Shown piece by piece: positions 1-6,787 of a DNA stretch of 22,349 nt (the first letter of the stretch is position 1; each line of letters begins with the position of its first letter). The notes under the pieces are model-generated. The model ran no database searches. It was given only the letters and a program-made list of their open reading frames with translations, and was not told the DNA's origin. Origin of the DNA: a virus; the IMG/VR virus record IMGVR_UViG_3300009030_000022, positions 1-22,349 of that record. One strand, written 5' to 3'. The position numbers were made by a program, and so were the translations under genes.

Positions 1-1
1 C

Positions 2-298
2 GAAACTACAGACGCCGAAACTACGGACGAGGGCGACGCATGGAAAACGGAAGTAATGAATAAACTAGCCGAATTAGAGGCAAAGGTAGAAGCGCTAACG
101 TCTAAGATAAGCGACGGCGACGCGGGAACTACTGAGGAATTCGGGAAGGTGGTAGAGCAATTACTATCTAAGTTTAAAACTGATCTAACGCCAGGAACTA
201 ACGGCGAGGCTACCGACAAAAAAAGTCAGGTAGAGCTAGAGCTATCTCAGGTAGAGCTAGTAACTAAAACGCTAGACGAGATACGGAAGCGCGATTAA
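2..298 (+). CDS. C-terminal end of a scaffold or prohead-protease-like protein (partial)
   Basis: This reading frame is open from the first bases of the window to the TAA at 296-298. The ATG at 56 is internal in my view, because the codons before it have the same composition and encode a degenerate acidic repeat (ETTDA, then ETTDE). The visible 98 residues are acidic and helical, with a likely coiled coil (MNKLAELEAKVEALTSKI) and a short duplicated motif near the end (SQVELEL, then SQVELVT). It lies 41 bases before the major capsid gene, where tailed phages usually carry the capsid scaffold or a protease with a scaffold tail. The role is inferred from position and composition. No catalytic domain is visible because the 5' part is missing. 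Confidence 0.6.
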   Translation, partial: ETTDAETTDEGDAWKTEVMNKLAELEAKVEALTSKISDGDAGTTEEFGKVVEQLLSKFKTDLTPGTNGEATDKKSQVELELSQVELVTKTLDEIRKRD

Positions 299-319
299 GA
301 GTAAATAATAATAATTAAT

Positions 320-339
320 AACACCTAAAAGAAAAAATT
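320..339 (+). promoter_or_regulatory. A-rich translation leader of the capsid gene
   Basis: The 20 bases before the capsid ATG read AACACCTAAAAGAAAAAATT. Nearly the same string (ACACCTAAAA, then an A-rich run ending AATT) precedes the tail-tube-like gene at 1290-1309. There is no Shine-Dalgarno site. A-rich leaders of this kind are typical of Bacteroidota. Confidence 0.55.
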
Positions 340-1227
340 ATGGGCGTAGTAATAACAAAACCGGAGTATAGAGGCGAGGAGTTAACAGGCTTTTATACTA
401 CAGCGTTTTACCGAAAAAATGCGGTAGACCGTTTCACTTTATTACCAAATGTGAAGGACAAATTTGGTATGAATTTTCTAAACTTTACCGGTACCGTATT
501 AGGTCCGGCGGGGTGCGACTTTGACCCGAACGTAAACACGGCGCTAACTGAAAAGCTAGCAACTATAAACGGTTACGATATTAATTTCGAAGAATGTATT
601 GAAACATTCGAACAAAGTTACCTGGCCGAAGAGCTAAGAGCGGGGGCTAATAATGTAGAATTCCCGCCGAGTTTTCAGGAGTGGCTAATGAGTAAACTTC
701 CAGAAGCGATAGGCGACGAGCTAGAGCGTAAGGCGTTTAGCGAGTTAGAAACTGAGCTAACAGCGGACGCGAATAATATAGACGTAATTATAAACGCAAT
801 AGACCAAACGAACGCAATAGACGAAATGGCCAAAGTATACGAGGCTATACCTGGCGAACTAATGGGCGACCCGGACCTAGTTATAATGATTAACGCGAAC
901 AACTGGAAACACTTTCAATTAAATGCGTTCGATACCGCGGTACCCCAGCTAATTACTGACGGTATAGAAATGCGATATTTAGGTATTCAAATGGTAATGT
1001 GCCCAGTATTTAACGCCGGTAAAGGCGGGGGGCTAAACGATAACGTAGTAATAGCTGGTAAGGTTACTAATTTCGTAAGGGCTAGCGACCTATTGAGCGA
1101 CGACACGGAACTGAATTTAATTGACCTACGACAAACTACAGGCGACAAAAAAATTCGCGTAGTAGGGTCCTTAAAATTTAAATGTACTTACGCTATTAGC
1201 GAGGAAGTAGTACACGCGCACGTATAG
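340..1227 (+). CDS. Major capsid protein (HK97-fold likely)
   Basis: This 295-residue protein is the best candidate for the main shell subunit. The call rests on its position just after a scaffold-like gene, on its length, and on its general make-up: a helical segment around residues 85-160 (the spine-helix region of HK97-type capsids), then a conserved-looking stretch with PDLVIMINANNWKHF and YLGIQMVMCPVFNAG. Such stretches are common in the A-domain of phage capsid proteins from Bacteroidota. The ATG at 340 follows the A-rich leader it shares with the tail-tube-like gene. A hairpin lies directly downstream, so this gene can be transcribed or terminated separately from the next one. I see no obvious N-terminal cleavage site. 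The fold cannot be proven from sequence reading alone. Confidence 0.75.
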   Translation: MGVVITKPEYRGEELTGFYTTAFYRKNAVDRFTLLPNVKDKFGMNFLNFTGTVLGPAGCDFDPNVNTALTEKLATINGYDINFEECIETFEQSYLAEELRAGANNVEFPPSFQEWLMSKLPEAIGDELERKAFSELETELTADANNIDVIINAIDQTNAIDEMAKVYEAIPGELMGDPDLVIMINANNWKHFQLNAFDTAVPQLITDGIEMRYLGIQMVMCPVFNAGKGGGLNDNVVIAGKVTNFVRASDLLSDDTELNLIDLRQTTGDKKIRVVGSLKFKCTYAISEEVVHAHV

Positions 1228-1249
1228 GCGAATTATACAGAAAATTAAC

Positions 1250-1286
1250 GGGGTACCCCTGGACTAACCCAGGGCCCCCTATTTAA
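1250..1286 (+). terminator. Hairpin between capsid and tail-tube-like genes
   Basis: CCCTGG (1257-1262) pairs with CCAGGG (1269-1274) around a 6-base loop. Outside it, GGGG (1250-1253) can pair with CCCC (1276-1279), so the structure can extend. Only a short T/A tract follows, so it may be a leaky terminator or an mRNA-stabilising hairpin. Confidence 0.5.
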
Positions 1287-1289
1287 AAA

Positions 1290-1309
1290 ACACCTAAAAA
1301 AATAAAATT
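1290..1309 (+). promoter_or_regulatory. A-rich translation leader of the tail-tube-like gene
   Basis: The leader reads ACACCTAAAAAAATAAAATT and ends at the ATG at 1310. It matches the capsid leader closely and is not seen in front of the other late genes. Confidence 0.55.
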
Positions 1310-1852
1310 ATGGCTTGTATATGCGCTAATTTATTAACTGAGGGTATAGACGTTCTTTGCGAAAATAACGCCGGCGGGGTTCTTAGAATTCTAGTAGCGG
1401 ACAAATGCCAAATAACAGACTACACCGAAACCGTGCCGGGTATTATAGACGCGGTAACTATGGAAACGACTAGCCAATTCTTTGAAATTAATACTCAAAG
1501 ATTAACGGCTAACTACGAGGAAAACGAAACCAATAATTTTGATAATGGTAGTAAGTTTTACGATTATATTATAAACCTAGTAGTAGCTAGGCGCGACGTT
1601 GCGAGGCGTAACGCTATAGCGGGCCTAGGAGCCGGTCAAAAGGATTTGATTTTTATTGTACAGGATTCTAACGGTACCGAGTGGGGTATAGGTTTCGACG
1701 AGGGTATGAAATTAGCGACAACTACCGGGGGTAGTGGAACTAAAAAAGAGGACTTGAACGGCTATACAATACAATTTAATGGAACGTCTAGCGAATTAAT
1801 GCCAACGGTAGATCCGTCTATAATTACGGCGCTATTAGTACCGGCACCCTAA
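1310..1852 (+). CDS. Probable major tail tube (virion structural) protein
   Basis: The protein has 180 residues with a cysteine-containing N-terminus (MACICANLLTEGIDVLC). It is rich in beta-strand patterns and ends in a segment typical of tail tube subunits (LNGYTIQFNGTSSE, then ...VDPSIITALL). It resembles a family of Bacteroidota phage structural proteins that start with Cys-rich GI..C patterns. I recall that family from memory and could not search for it. Together with the capsid gene it has its own leader and is flanked by a hairpin on each side (1250-1286 and 1871-1899), as expected for a highly expressed virion component. A decoration protein is the main alternative. Confidence 0.5.
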   Translation: MACICANLLTEGIDVLCENNAGGVLRILVADKCQITDYTETVPGIIDAVTMETTSQFFEINTQRLTANYEENETNNFDNGSKFYDYIINLVVARRDVARRNAIAGLGAGQKDLIFIVQDSNGTEWGIGFDEGMKLATTTGGSGTKKEDLNGYTIQFNGTSSELMPTVDPSIITALLVPAP

Positions 1853-1870
1853 CAGGTAGAAACTTAATAG

Positions 1871-1899
1871 AGGGCCGTTTATTTTACGGCCCTTTTTTT
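1871..1899 (+). terminator. Rho-independent terminator after the tail-tube-like gene
   Basis: AGGGCCGT (1871-1878) pairs perfectly with ACGGCCCT (1886-1893) around a 7-base loop, followed by a run of seven T (1893-1899). This is a textbook intrinsic terminator inside the structural region. Confidence 0.9.
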
Positions 1900-1908
1900 C
1901 TATATTTA
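1900..1908 (+). promoter_or_regulatory. CTATATTTA element after a terminator
   Basis: CTATATTTA directly follows the terminator T-run. The same string occurs after the hairpin region at 11867-11875, and CTATATT variants lie in other gaps. It resembles the Bacteroidota -7 element (TAnnTTTG), but no clear -33 TTTG is present and the next ATG is only a few bases away. Confidence 0.3.
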
Positions 1909-1912
1909 CAAT

Positions 1913-2179
1913 ATGCTACACCTAGATAACAGTACGCTATACATATATATATATAGTGGCCTAAAAGATTTAACTCAATGGACCCTAGAAATAGACAGGG
2001 TAAAAGGGCGCGAAAAGGTAACGACTACGGTAAGCTTAACGGTAGCCGAGTTTAGTAATAGCTATTATAAGCTAGTATTAGACAGCCAGCCCGCACTAGA
2101 CCCGGCCGAATACGGCTATATAGTTAAGGCTGGAAACGATACAATAGATAACGGTATTTTAAGATATGGGGCTATTTGA
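1913..2179 (+). CDS. Small protein of unknown function in the head module
   Basis: This 88-residue protein lies between the tail-tube-like gene and the portal, and its end overlaps the portal start by 14 bases. The sequence is predicted to be all beta (repeated strand-like stretches such as TTTVSLTVAEF and YYKLVLDSQPALDPAEYGYIV) and ends in GILRYGAI. The C-terminal pattern, an exposed strand followed by a GxLxxG-like end, recalls small beta-sandwich structural proteins of Bacteroidota phages. I do not recognise a named family. The gene starts right after a strong terminator, so it probably opens the portal transcription unit. A minor virion or head-decoration role is possible but unproven. 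Confidence 0.7.
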   Translation: MLHLDNSTLYIYIYSGLKDLTQWTLEIDRVKGREKVTTTVSLTVAEFSNSYYKLVLDSQPALDPAEYGYIVKAGNDTIDNGILRYGAI

Positions 2180-3545
2180 TTTTTTAAAGACTAAGCGCGA
2201 GCCTGTACAGGAGCCTAACGAATTCGAAGGTAATTACAGCGTAGCGGGTAAAACTGGGGCCAAAATTACGGACGAGATACGTATAGACAAAGATACGGGA
2301 AAACGTATTTATAAGTTTGGACTACAAAATAATTACCCTTCCGAGCTTATAGGCTTATACGACTGTAGCCCCACGAACCAGGCTATAATAAACCGGGCAT
2401 CTTTAATGATAGCCGGGGGCGACACCGAGATAATAATAAACGACAGTAAGCGCAACCTGTTTAATATGGTACATGTAGTAATGCTACAGCGCTACCCAAA
2501 CGATACGCAAAACCTAGAGCAAATACTAAGCGCGTTAGCGTTTGATTTGAAACTGCACGGCCGGTACGGTATAGTAATTACATGGAATAAGGCCCATAAC
2601 AAAGTAGTACAGCTACACGCTGTAGACGTACAGGGCGTAAGGGTAGGCTATAATAAGGATAACCAAATAGAATATAAATATTCTAGGGACTGGACGGACA
2701 GAAAAGAGCCGGTAATAACTTACGAGCCGTTCGATAGGTACCGCGCCAAAACCCGCCAGCTTTTATATGTTCAATTAATGCGATCCGGTCACGAAGTATA
2801 TGGACTACCAGACTACTACGCTAGCCTTAACTGGATAAACTTAGAAAGTCAAATAGGAATTCATTATAGCACTACGGCAAGCGAAGGTTTTAGCCCAAAG
2901 CTTAGCGTAGTATTTCCAGGTAAGCCCGAAAGCGAGGACATAGAGGACGAGATTATGAATAAACTTAACGAAAAATATACCGGAAGTAGAGGAAAAAAGA
3001 TTATAGGAATATTTAGCCCGCGCCCCGAATTACAGCCCGAATTTAAACCGATTCACGTAGAAAATATAGATAAACAGTACCAGGTAATAGACGATCAAAC
3101 GCAAGCGAAAATTTTAACCGGGCACGGCGTAGTTAGTCCTATGTTATTCGGAATAAAAACAGCCGGACAACTGGGCGGGGCCCAGGAATTACAAACGGCT
3201 TTTAATATATACCAGGCTACCGTTGTTGGACCCTATCAAAATTTAATACAAAAATCAATAGATAAAATACTAGAGGCTAGTAATAACCCGAACCGTATAG
3301 AATTAACAACCTTCGACATAATAAGCGAGAGTAAGGCAGTAGGTAAAACAGGTAAAACTAGTAAAGCGGGTAACCTATTAGCCGACGCTTTAAATTCAAT
3401 GAGCCCGCTAGTATCTAGTAAAGTACTGGATAATCTAACGGTAAACGAAATAAGGGCGCTAGGTGGACTAGGTACAATAGAGGGGGGCGACGTTCGGACA
3501 AATGCACCACCACCACCGCCTACTAACCAAAATAACGTATTTTAG
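2166..3545 (+). CDS. Portal protein
   Basis: The portal forms the dodecameric ring at the capsid vertex through which DNA is packaged and ejected. This 459-residue protein has the usual portal length and features: an early SPTNQAIINRASLMIAGG segment, LKLHGRYGIVITW in the wing/crown region, a Tyr-rich stretch (GLPDYYASLNWINLES), and a helical region with TGHGVVSPMLFGI and AGQLGGAQELQTAFNIYQ that matches the late helices of phage portal proteins. The C-terminus is low complexity and ends with several prolines (APPPPPTNQ). The start at 2166 overlaps the preceding gene, which suggests translational coupling. Unusually, it lies downstream of the capsid gene and about 10 kb from the terminase genes. 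Confidence 0.88.
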   Translation: MGLFDFLKTKREPVQEPNEFEGNYSVAGKTGAKITDEIRIDKDTGKRIYKFGLQNNYPSELIGLYDCSPTNQAIINRASLMIAGGDTEIIINDSKRNLFNMVHVVMLQRYPNDTQNLEQILSALAFDLKLHGRYGIVITWNKAHNKVVQLHAVDVQGVRVGYNKDNQIEYKYSRDWTDRKEPVITYEPFDRYRAKTRQLLYVQLMRSGHEVYGLPDYYASLNWINLESQIGIHYSTTASEGFSPKLSVVFPGKPESEDIEDEIMNKLNEKYTGSRGKKIIGIFSPRPELQPEFKPIHVENIDKQYQVIDDQTQAKILTGHGVVSPMLFGIKTAGQLGGAQELQTAFNIYQATVVGPYQNLIQKSIDKILEASNNPNRIELTTFDIISESKAVGKTGKTSKAGNLLADALNSMSPLVSSKVLDNLTVNEIRALGGLGTIEGGDVRTNAPPPPPTNQNNVF

Positions 3546-3547
3546 TT

Positions 3548-4036
3548 ATGGAGTTTTTAATAGACGTTACATACTTCGAAAATTTTACGGTAATAGATAC
3601 CGACTTTGACGCGAATAAAAAACTAAATACTCATCTAGTAGACGCGCACAAAGTCCAGGTATACGAGCTACTAGGTAAAGACTTATATAACCGTTTACAG
3701 ACCGCGCTAGATACACCAGGTAGCGACCCGGACGCCGACACGCTGGCGGATCTTAGCGACTTAAAAGACTTTACGCTAAAGGCTACAGAATTAAACCTTA
3801 TACCGTTTTTAAATACGCCGGTAACCGCAAAGGGTACCCAGGAACGTACGGGCAACTTTTCACAAAGCGCAAGCGGAACGGATAGGGGGTTAAGACTGGA
3901 TAAGGTCCGCGCCTTACTAGAGGTTTACGCTATGCGAGTACGCGATTATATACGGGAAAATAGCGATATATACCCGGAATATTTACGCTGTAAAAATATA
4001 GACCAAAATTTTTATTCTGGTATTCATGGAGTTTAA
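3548..4036 (+). CDS. Putative head-tail connector / head completion protein
   Basis: The protein has 162 residues and lies 2 bases after the portal. It is mostly helical at both ends with a flexible middle (SQSASGTDRG). The N-terminal half (VDAHKVQVYELLGKDLYNRL) and C-terminal helix (LLEVYAMRVRDYIRENSDIYPEYL) look like the small Bacteroidota phage proteins that follow the portal and are thought to be head-tail connectors. I recall a DUF6712-like family, not verified. The assignment relies mainly on position between portal and endolysin. A role in capping the portal and joining the tail is the likeliest function. Confidence 0.6.
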   Translation: MEFLIDVTYFENFTVIDTDFDANKKLNTHLVDAHKVQVYELLGKDLYNRLQTALDTPGSDPDADTLADLSDLKDFTLKATELNLIPFLNTPVTAKGTQERTGNFSQSASGTDRGLRLDKVRALLEVYAMRVRDYIRENSDIYPEYLRCKNIDQNFYSGIHGV

Positions 4037-4056
4037 TAACTATAAAATTTATAAAT

Positions 4057-4755
4057 ATGAGTATTAATAAAATAGTAGAAACGGCCAAAAGTTTTATAGG
4101 CCAGGGCGAAATTAAAGGAAACCAAGGCTTTGAAAGTGCCGAATTTGAGGCGTTAATGAAGCGTATAGGCTGGCGTATAGGCTGGCCCTGGTGCGCGTTA
4201 TTCGGCGAGCTAGTACTAAAATTAGCCTATAAGGGTAACGCTGAAATACACGCCCAGCTAGATAAATTATGTAGCGCCAGCGCGGTAACGACTTTAAGGA
4301 ATTTTAGAAATGCCGGGTATAAGGTAAGCACCAAAGCAACCCCCGGAGCCTTAGCTATTTGGCAAAGCAAACGCCGGGGCGTAAAGTCGTGGACCGGACA
4401 CGTAGGCGTAGTAGTAAAAGTTAATAAAGATTATTTTGAAACCGTAGAAGGTAATACAGGTAGCGGGGGCGAGCGCGAGGGCGAGATAGTAGCACAACGT
4501 AAAAGAAAGTATAATTTTGACGTATACAACGGGTTAGAATTACAGGGTTTTATATGGCCTATAGGCGACCAGGTAGCCGACGCTGAGCCCTGGCCCTTCA
4601 CTACAAAGGTAAAAGGTAATACTTTTAGAGCCTGGGTAAACGACGAACACCCGCACGTAGCCCTAGAAATTGATCTAGACCGTACAGGGTCCAAAGATAA
4701 CAGCTATATACGAAAAGCCTATGAGCGACTTAAAGAATTTTATAACACGCAATAG
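4057..4755 (+). CDS. CHAP-domain endolysin
   Basis: This enzyme would cut peptidoglycan at the end of infection. The 232-residue protein has the layout of a CHAP amidase/endopeptidase: the catalytic Cys46 in GWPWCALF, His115 in TGHVGVVV, and a third active-site position in the segment ETVEGNTGSGG (Glu131 or Asn133). A second region from about residue 178 (KGNTFRAWVND...IDLDRTGSKDNSYIRKAY) looks like a small C-terminal cell-wall-binding or accessory domain. There is no signal peptide, so export needs a holin; the only holin candidate is encoded far away at 15216. The downstream membrane genes overlap its end, forming a lysis cluster. Confidence 0.85.
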   Translation: MSINKIVETAKSFIGQGEIKGNQGFESAEFEALMKRIGWRIGWPWCALFGELVLKLAYKGNAEIHAQLDKLCSASAVTTLRNFRNAGYKVSTKATPGALAIWQSKRRGVKSWTGHVGVVVKVNKDYFETVEGNTGSGGEREGEIVAQRKRKYNFDVYNGLELQGFIWPIGDQVADAEPWPFTTKVKGNTFRAWVNDEHPHVALEIDLDRTGSKDNSYIRKAYERLKEFYNTQ

Positions 4756-4966
4756 CGCCGTTTTTTTTACGGCCTATATAGTAGTTACCCTTTTCATTAT
4801 AGGGCTACTATCTCATAAGTTAATAGCTCACAAATGCGAGCCATATAAAAACGAAGTAATACTACAAAATGAATACCGCGAGAAAATTAACGAAATTAAT
4901 AACGCCGAGGACCGCGATACTATTGATAGTCTTTTGTTGGAACTTTACGGTTTTAGCTCAAAATGA
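4721..4966 (+). CDS. Small membrane protein, spanin-like inner-membrane component
   Basis: This 81-residue protein starts inside the endolysin gene and overlaps it by 35 bases. One transmembrane segment is clear at about residues 13-31 (VFFTAYIVVTLFIIGLL), followed by a short charged, helix-forming domain (NEYREKINEINNAEDRD). Short N-terminal anchor plus external coiled coil is the shape of an inner-membrane spanin (Rz type), and the position right after an endolysin supports that. It is shorter than typical Rz proteins. A holin or antiholin is the alternative. The last 98 bases are shared, in another frame, with the next gene. Confidence 0.6.
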   Translation: MSDLKNFITRNSAVFFTAYIVVTLFIIGLLSHKLIAHKCEPYKNEVILQNEYREKINEINNAEDRDTIDSLLLELYGFSSK

Positions 4967-5207
4967 TAGCACTTTATGTTTTACACATAGCCAGGTACAG
5001 AATTTTTTACGTACTAAGGTAGAGCTAGAAAACTGTTTAGATAGTAACCATATACTAGAAATAAGGCTAGGCGAATGTGAGGACCGCGAGCTAAAACTAA
5101 GCGCCGAGGTCGAAAAGAAACAAAAAAAATTGAAAAGGACTAGAATAATAGCGGGAAGTACTGGCGGGCTGGCTATTCTTTTCGGCCTATTCGCTTTTCT
5201 AAAATAA
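4869..5207 (+). CDS. Exported membrane protein, spanin-like
   Basis: The 112 residues have three parts: an N-terminal signal-like helix (residues 10-30, ending VLA before QND), a charged helical middle with Cys37, Cys56 and Cys70 (ENCLDSNHILEIRLGECEDRELKLSAEVEKKQ), and a C-terminal transmembrane helix (about 93-111). A signal peptide, periplasmic coiled coil and C-terminal anchor is the layout of one-piece spanins, but a proper lipobox is missing (IVFC at 20-23 has the wrong spacing residues). The start is embedded in the previous gene in a different frame, as in Rz/Rz1 pairs. Role in outer-membrane disruption is inferred from context and shape only. Confidence 0.6.
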   Translation: MNTARKLTKLITPRTAILLIVFCWNFTVLAQNDSTLCFTHSQVQNFLRTKVELENCLDSNHILEIRLGECEDRELKLSAEVEKKQKKLKRTRIIAGSTGGLAILFGLFAFLK

Positions 5208-5266
5208 TTTATACGTATATTGTTACGTTTTGTAACGCGGTTTATTAACGGCGTTTTGTATTTGAG

Positions 5267-5297
5267 GCCCCCGGTTATTATGCTACTGGGGGCTTTT
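5267..5297 (+). terminator. Rho-independent terminator closing the head/lysis unit
   Basis: GCCCCCGGT (5267-5275) pairs with ACTGGGGGC (5285-5293) with one G-T wobble and a 9-base loop, followed by TTTT. It separates the late head/lysis genes from the early unit that starts at 5369. Confidence 0.88.
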
Positions 5298-5323
5298 CTT
5301 ATTCACAAATAATAAAAATATAT

Positions 5324-5332
5324 TGTTAATAA
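5324..5332 (+). repeat. TGTTAATAA nonamer upstream of the early promoter
   Basis: This 9-mer is identical to the right arm of the dyad at 8587-8610. It lies one base before the -33 region of the early promoter, so it may be a binding site for the same protein. Confidence 0.4.
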
Positions 5333-5333
5333 C

Positions 5334-5363
5334 TTGTATAGTATACAATATTATACTATATTG
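5334..5363 (+). promoter_or_regulatory. Early promoter with embedded operator (copy 1)
   Basis: TTG (5334-5336), a 20-base spacer and TATATTG (5357-5363) resemble a Bacteroidota promoter (-33 TTG, -7 TAnnTTTG). Inside and around it are dyads: TTGTATA-G-TATACAA (5334-5348), TATAGTATA/TATACTATA (5337-5345 and 5352-5360) and ACAATA/TATTGT (5345-5350 and 5359-5364). The same arrangement recurs at 8047-8076, so this is very likely a regulated early promoter. Confidence 0.75.
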
Positions 5364-5368
5364 TTTTT

Positions 5369-5614
5369 ATGAAAGACATTTTAACAGACGAAACCGGGCG
5401 CACTTTTGCAAAAGAAATATTAATCATCGACCCCAGGGGTACAATAAAAATAAAATACGATTTTCAAAAGTATACTAGGGTAGTATTTCAGCACGGTAAA
5501 AGAGTAGACTTTATAAAGTACGAGGCCGGGCCATATTTAAAGCGCGACTATACTACTACTCTAAGCGATCTAAAAGAATATAACCCGAATACAATAACTA
5601 CAAAAAATATATAA
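5369..5614 (+). CDS. First early gene, small unknown protein
   Basis: An 81-residue protein that begins 5 bases after the -7 element of the early promoter, so its transcript would be nearly leaderless unless the true start of transcription is elsewhere. It is basic and Tyr-rich with strand-like stretches (GTIKIKYDF, TRVVFQHGKRVDFIKY). I recognise no family. Its first residues (DILTDETGRTFA at positions 3-14) are almost identical, also at DNA level, to residues 36-47 of the large tail protein at 18151. Being first in the early unit suggests a host-takeover or regulatory role, but this is only inference from position. Confidence 0.7.
   Translation: MKDILTDETGRTFAKEILIIDPRGTIKIKYDFQKYTRVVFQHGKRVDFIKYEAGPYLKRDYTTTLSDLKEYNPNTITTKNI
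5375..5409 (+). repeat. 35-bp segment shared with the tail gene at 18256
   Basis: Compared with 18256-18290, 32 of 35 bases are identical and both copies are read in the same frame (DILTDETG-R/H-TFA). It is the only long DNA match I found between an early and a late gene. Confidence 0.6.
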
Positions 5615-5618
5615 ACCA

Positions 5619-5630
5619 AATACAAAAACA
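5619..5630 (+). promoter_or_regulatory. Early-gene translation leader, variant copy
   Basis: AATACAAAAACA lies 6 bases before the ATG at 5637. It is a variant of the AATACAAAACAA leader found exactly in front of other early genes. Confidence 0.5.
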
Positions 5631-5636
5631 GAAAAC

Positions 5637-5858
5637 ATGAAAATTTACACGTTTAACCAAGTTAGAAAATCATTAGAACCAATATGTAACCAGCTACCAA
5701 TAGCGAAGTATAGCGACGAGGTTATAATAAGCTGGTGGAACCGACACGGTAAAATAGACGAGGACCTACTAGAACGGATAAGAATATTAAAACACGGCAC
5801 CAATGGAAAACGAACCCTATACTATAGTGGACTGGCTACGACTGACGGGGTACGATAA
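5637..5858 (+). CDS. Small unknown early protein
   Basis: This protein has 73 residues with N-terminal MKIYTFNQVRKSLEPICNQL, a Trp pair in IISWWNRHGKI, and a basic C-terminus. I recognise no family. The gene is credible because it follows a variant of the early leader and because its codon use matches its neighbours. Its last 56 bases overlap the DnaA-like gene in another frame, which suggests coupled translation. The IDEDLLERIRILK stretch is helical and could belong to a small DNA- or protein-binding domain. Confidence 0.65.
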   Translation: MKIYTFNQVRKSLEPICNQLPIAKYSDEVIISWWNRHGKIDEDLLERIRILKHGTNGKRTLYYSGLATTDGVR

Positions 5859-6219
5859 GACAATAGAAAACGCCCCATACGAAATAGTAGACGAGGACCT
5901 AGAAGAGATACAAAACGGCGAATATTTAATAACTAAAGACAGTATAATACGAATAGTTAAGGCCGTATCTAAAAGTAAAAGGCTGGGCGCCAGGACCCGA
6001 AAGCGTGAAATAGTAGACCAGCGTAATTATTTATACTCTATACTTCGCCTACGCGCTCAGCTCAGCCTTAGCGCTATAGGTTTATTATTTAATAAAGATC
6101 ATACTACAGTATTATACGCGCTAAGAAAACTAGAATATTTAAGACTAGATAAGGATTTTAAAAAAAATACTAAATGCCTAAATGAATTTTTTAATAACCC
6201 CATATATATAAATATATGA
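5803..6219 (+). CDS. Stand-alone DnaA domain IV-like DNA-binding protein
   Basis: The C-terminal half (about residues 68-112) matches the DnaA DNA-binding domain: VDQRNYLYSILRLRAQ, then LSLSAIGLLFNKDHTTVLYALRKLE. The DHTTV signature (residues 99-103), preceded by an IGxLFxK helix, is the DnaA-box recognition motif of bacterial initiators. The AAA+ ATPase domain is absent. The N-terminal 60 residues are acidic and then basic, with no known domain. It could bind DnaA boxes in the phage or host origin, recruit or block host DnaA, or regulate early genes. It lies in the early unit about 2.4 kb before a dyad of TTATTAACA sequences, which resemble DnaA boxes. Confidence 0.82.
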   Translation: MENEPYTIVDWLRLTGYDKTIENAPYEIVDEDLEEIQNGEYLITKDSIIRIVKAVSKSKRLGARTRKREIVDQRNYLYSILRLRAQLSLSAIGLLFNKDHTTVLYALRKLEYLRLDKDFKKNTKCLNEFFNNPIYINI

Positions 6220-6446
6220 GTACAAAAAAAATGAATACGTACGCCGTAGAAATTACCGCGTATGTGGACGCCGGCACCGAGCTAGAGGCCGTAAAAAAAG
6301 CGATACACTTAACTAATACGCTACACATACTAACGACCCACCGGGCTATTAATTCGGATATATTCGAACTACTAGACGGCACGAAATTACGGCGTATAAA
6401 TATAGCGGACAATTTACACCAGCTTATAGCGAGTAACGAATTATAA
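6216..6446 (+). CDS. Small unknown early protein
   Basis: A 76-residue protein whose ATG overlaps the stop of the DnaA-like gene (ATGA), a sign of coupled translation. The pattern MNTYAVEITAYVDAGTELEAVKKAI (a strand, then a helix with Ala/Lys) resembles small alpha/beta proteins of phage early regions, with a second helix FELLDGTKL. No family is recognised. An alternative start is the ATG of Met6 (6231). Confidence 0.65.
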   Translation: MSTKKMNTYAVEITAYVDAGTELEAVKKAIHLTNTLHILTTHRAINSDIFELLDGTKLRRINIADNLHQLIASNEL

Positions 6447-6465
6447 CTATATTAGTAACCCACCA

Positions 6466-6477
6466 AATACAAAACAA
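6466..6477 (+). promoter_or_regulatory. Early-gene leader AATACAAAACAA
   Basis: A perfect copy of the 12-mer, directly followed by the ATG at 6478. A CTATATTA element lies 12 bases upstream (6447-6454). Confidence 0.6.
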
Positions 6478-6777
6478 ATGAATAAACCTTTTGAAGAGTA
6501 CCACAAAGAAAACCCAGGTATATACCTGGAATTTAAAGAGCTAACCCTAAAACTAATAGGTAGAGGCCGTACATATTACGGGGCTAATGGTATTATAGAA
6601 GTAATACGATACCACCGGATAACGAAAGCGACCGGCTACGCCCAGGACCCCGAAAAGTCTACAGATTTTAAGGTAAATAATAACTACGCCCCGGACTACG
6701 CCCGTAAATTTATGAGTGAATACCCGCAATTTAATGGATTTTTTAGAACCCGCCAGCTGAAAAGGGCCGGCCGTTAA
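6478..6777 (+). CDS. Conserved small phage protein of unknown function
   Basis: The protein has 99 residues and a pattern I know from many phages: a helix (YLEFKELTLKLIGRG), YGANGIIEVIRYHR, then VNNNYAPDYARKFMSEYPQFNGFFRTRQLK. The NNNYAPxYARxFMxExPxFxGFFxTRxLK ending is typical of a widespread phage family without a known role. The family name is not verified. It sits directly before the DUF6291-like replication protein and behind the early leader, so it is likely expressed early and may serve in replication or host interaction. Confidence 0.72.
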   Translation: MNKPFEEYHKENPGIYLEFKELTLKLIGRGRTYYGANGIIEVIRYHRITKATGYAQDPEKSTDFKVNNNYAPDYARKFMSEYPQFNGFFRTRQLKRAGR

Positions 6778-6787
6778 TACAAAACAA
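6776..6787 (+). promoter_or_regulatory. Early-gene leader AATACAAAACAA
   Basis: A perfect copy of the 12-mer, overlapping the stop of the previous gene and ending at the ATG at 6788. Confidence 0.6.

Noticed and set aside
4757-4773. GCCGT-T7-ACGGC hairpin in the small membrane gene
   Set aside because: The Ts are in the loop, not after the stem, so it does not work as an intrinsic terminator; it lies within a coding frame.
5280-5312. 10-codon frame MLLGAFLIHK
   Set aside because: It overlaps the terminator stem and loop and has no leader.
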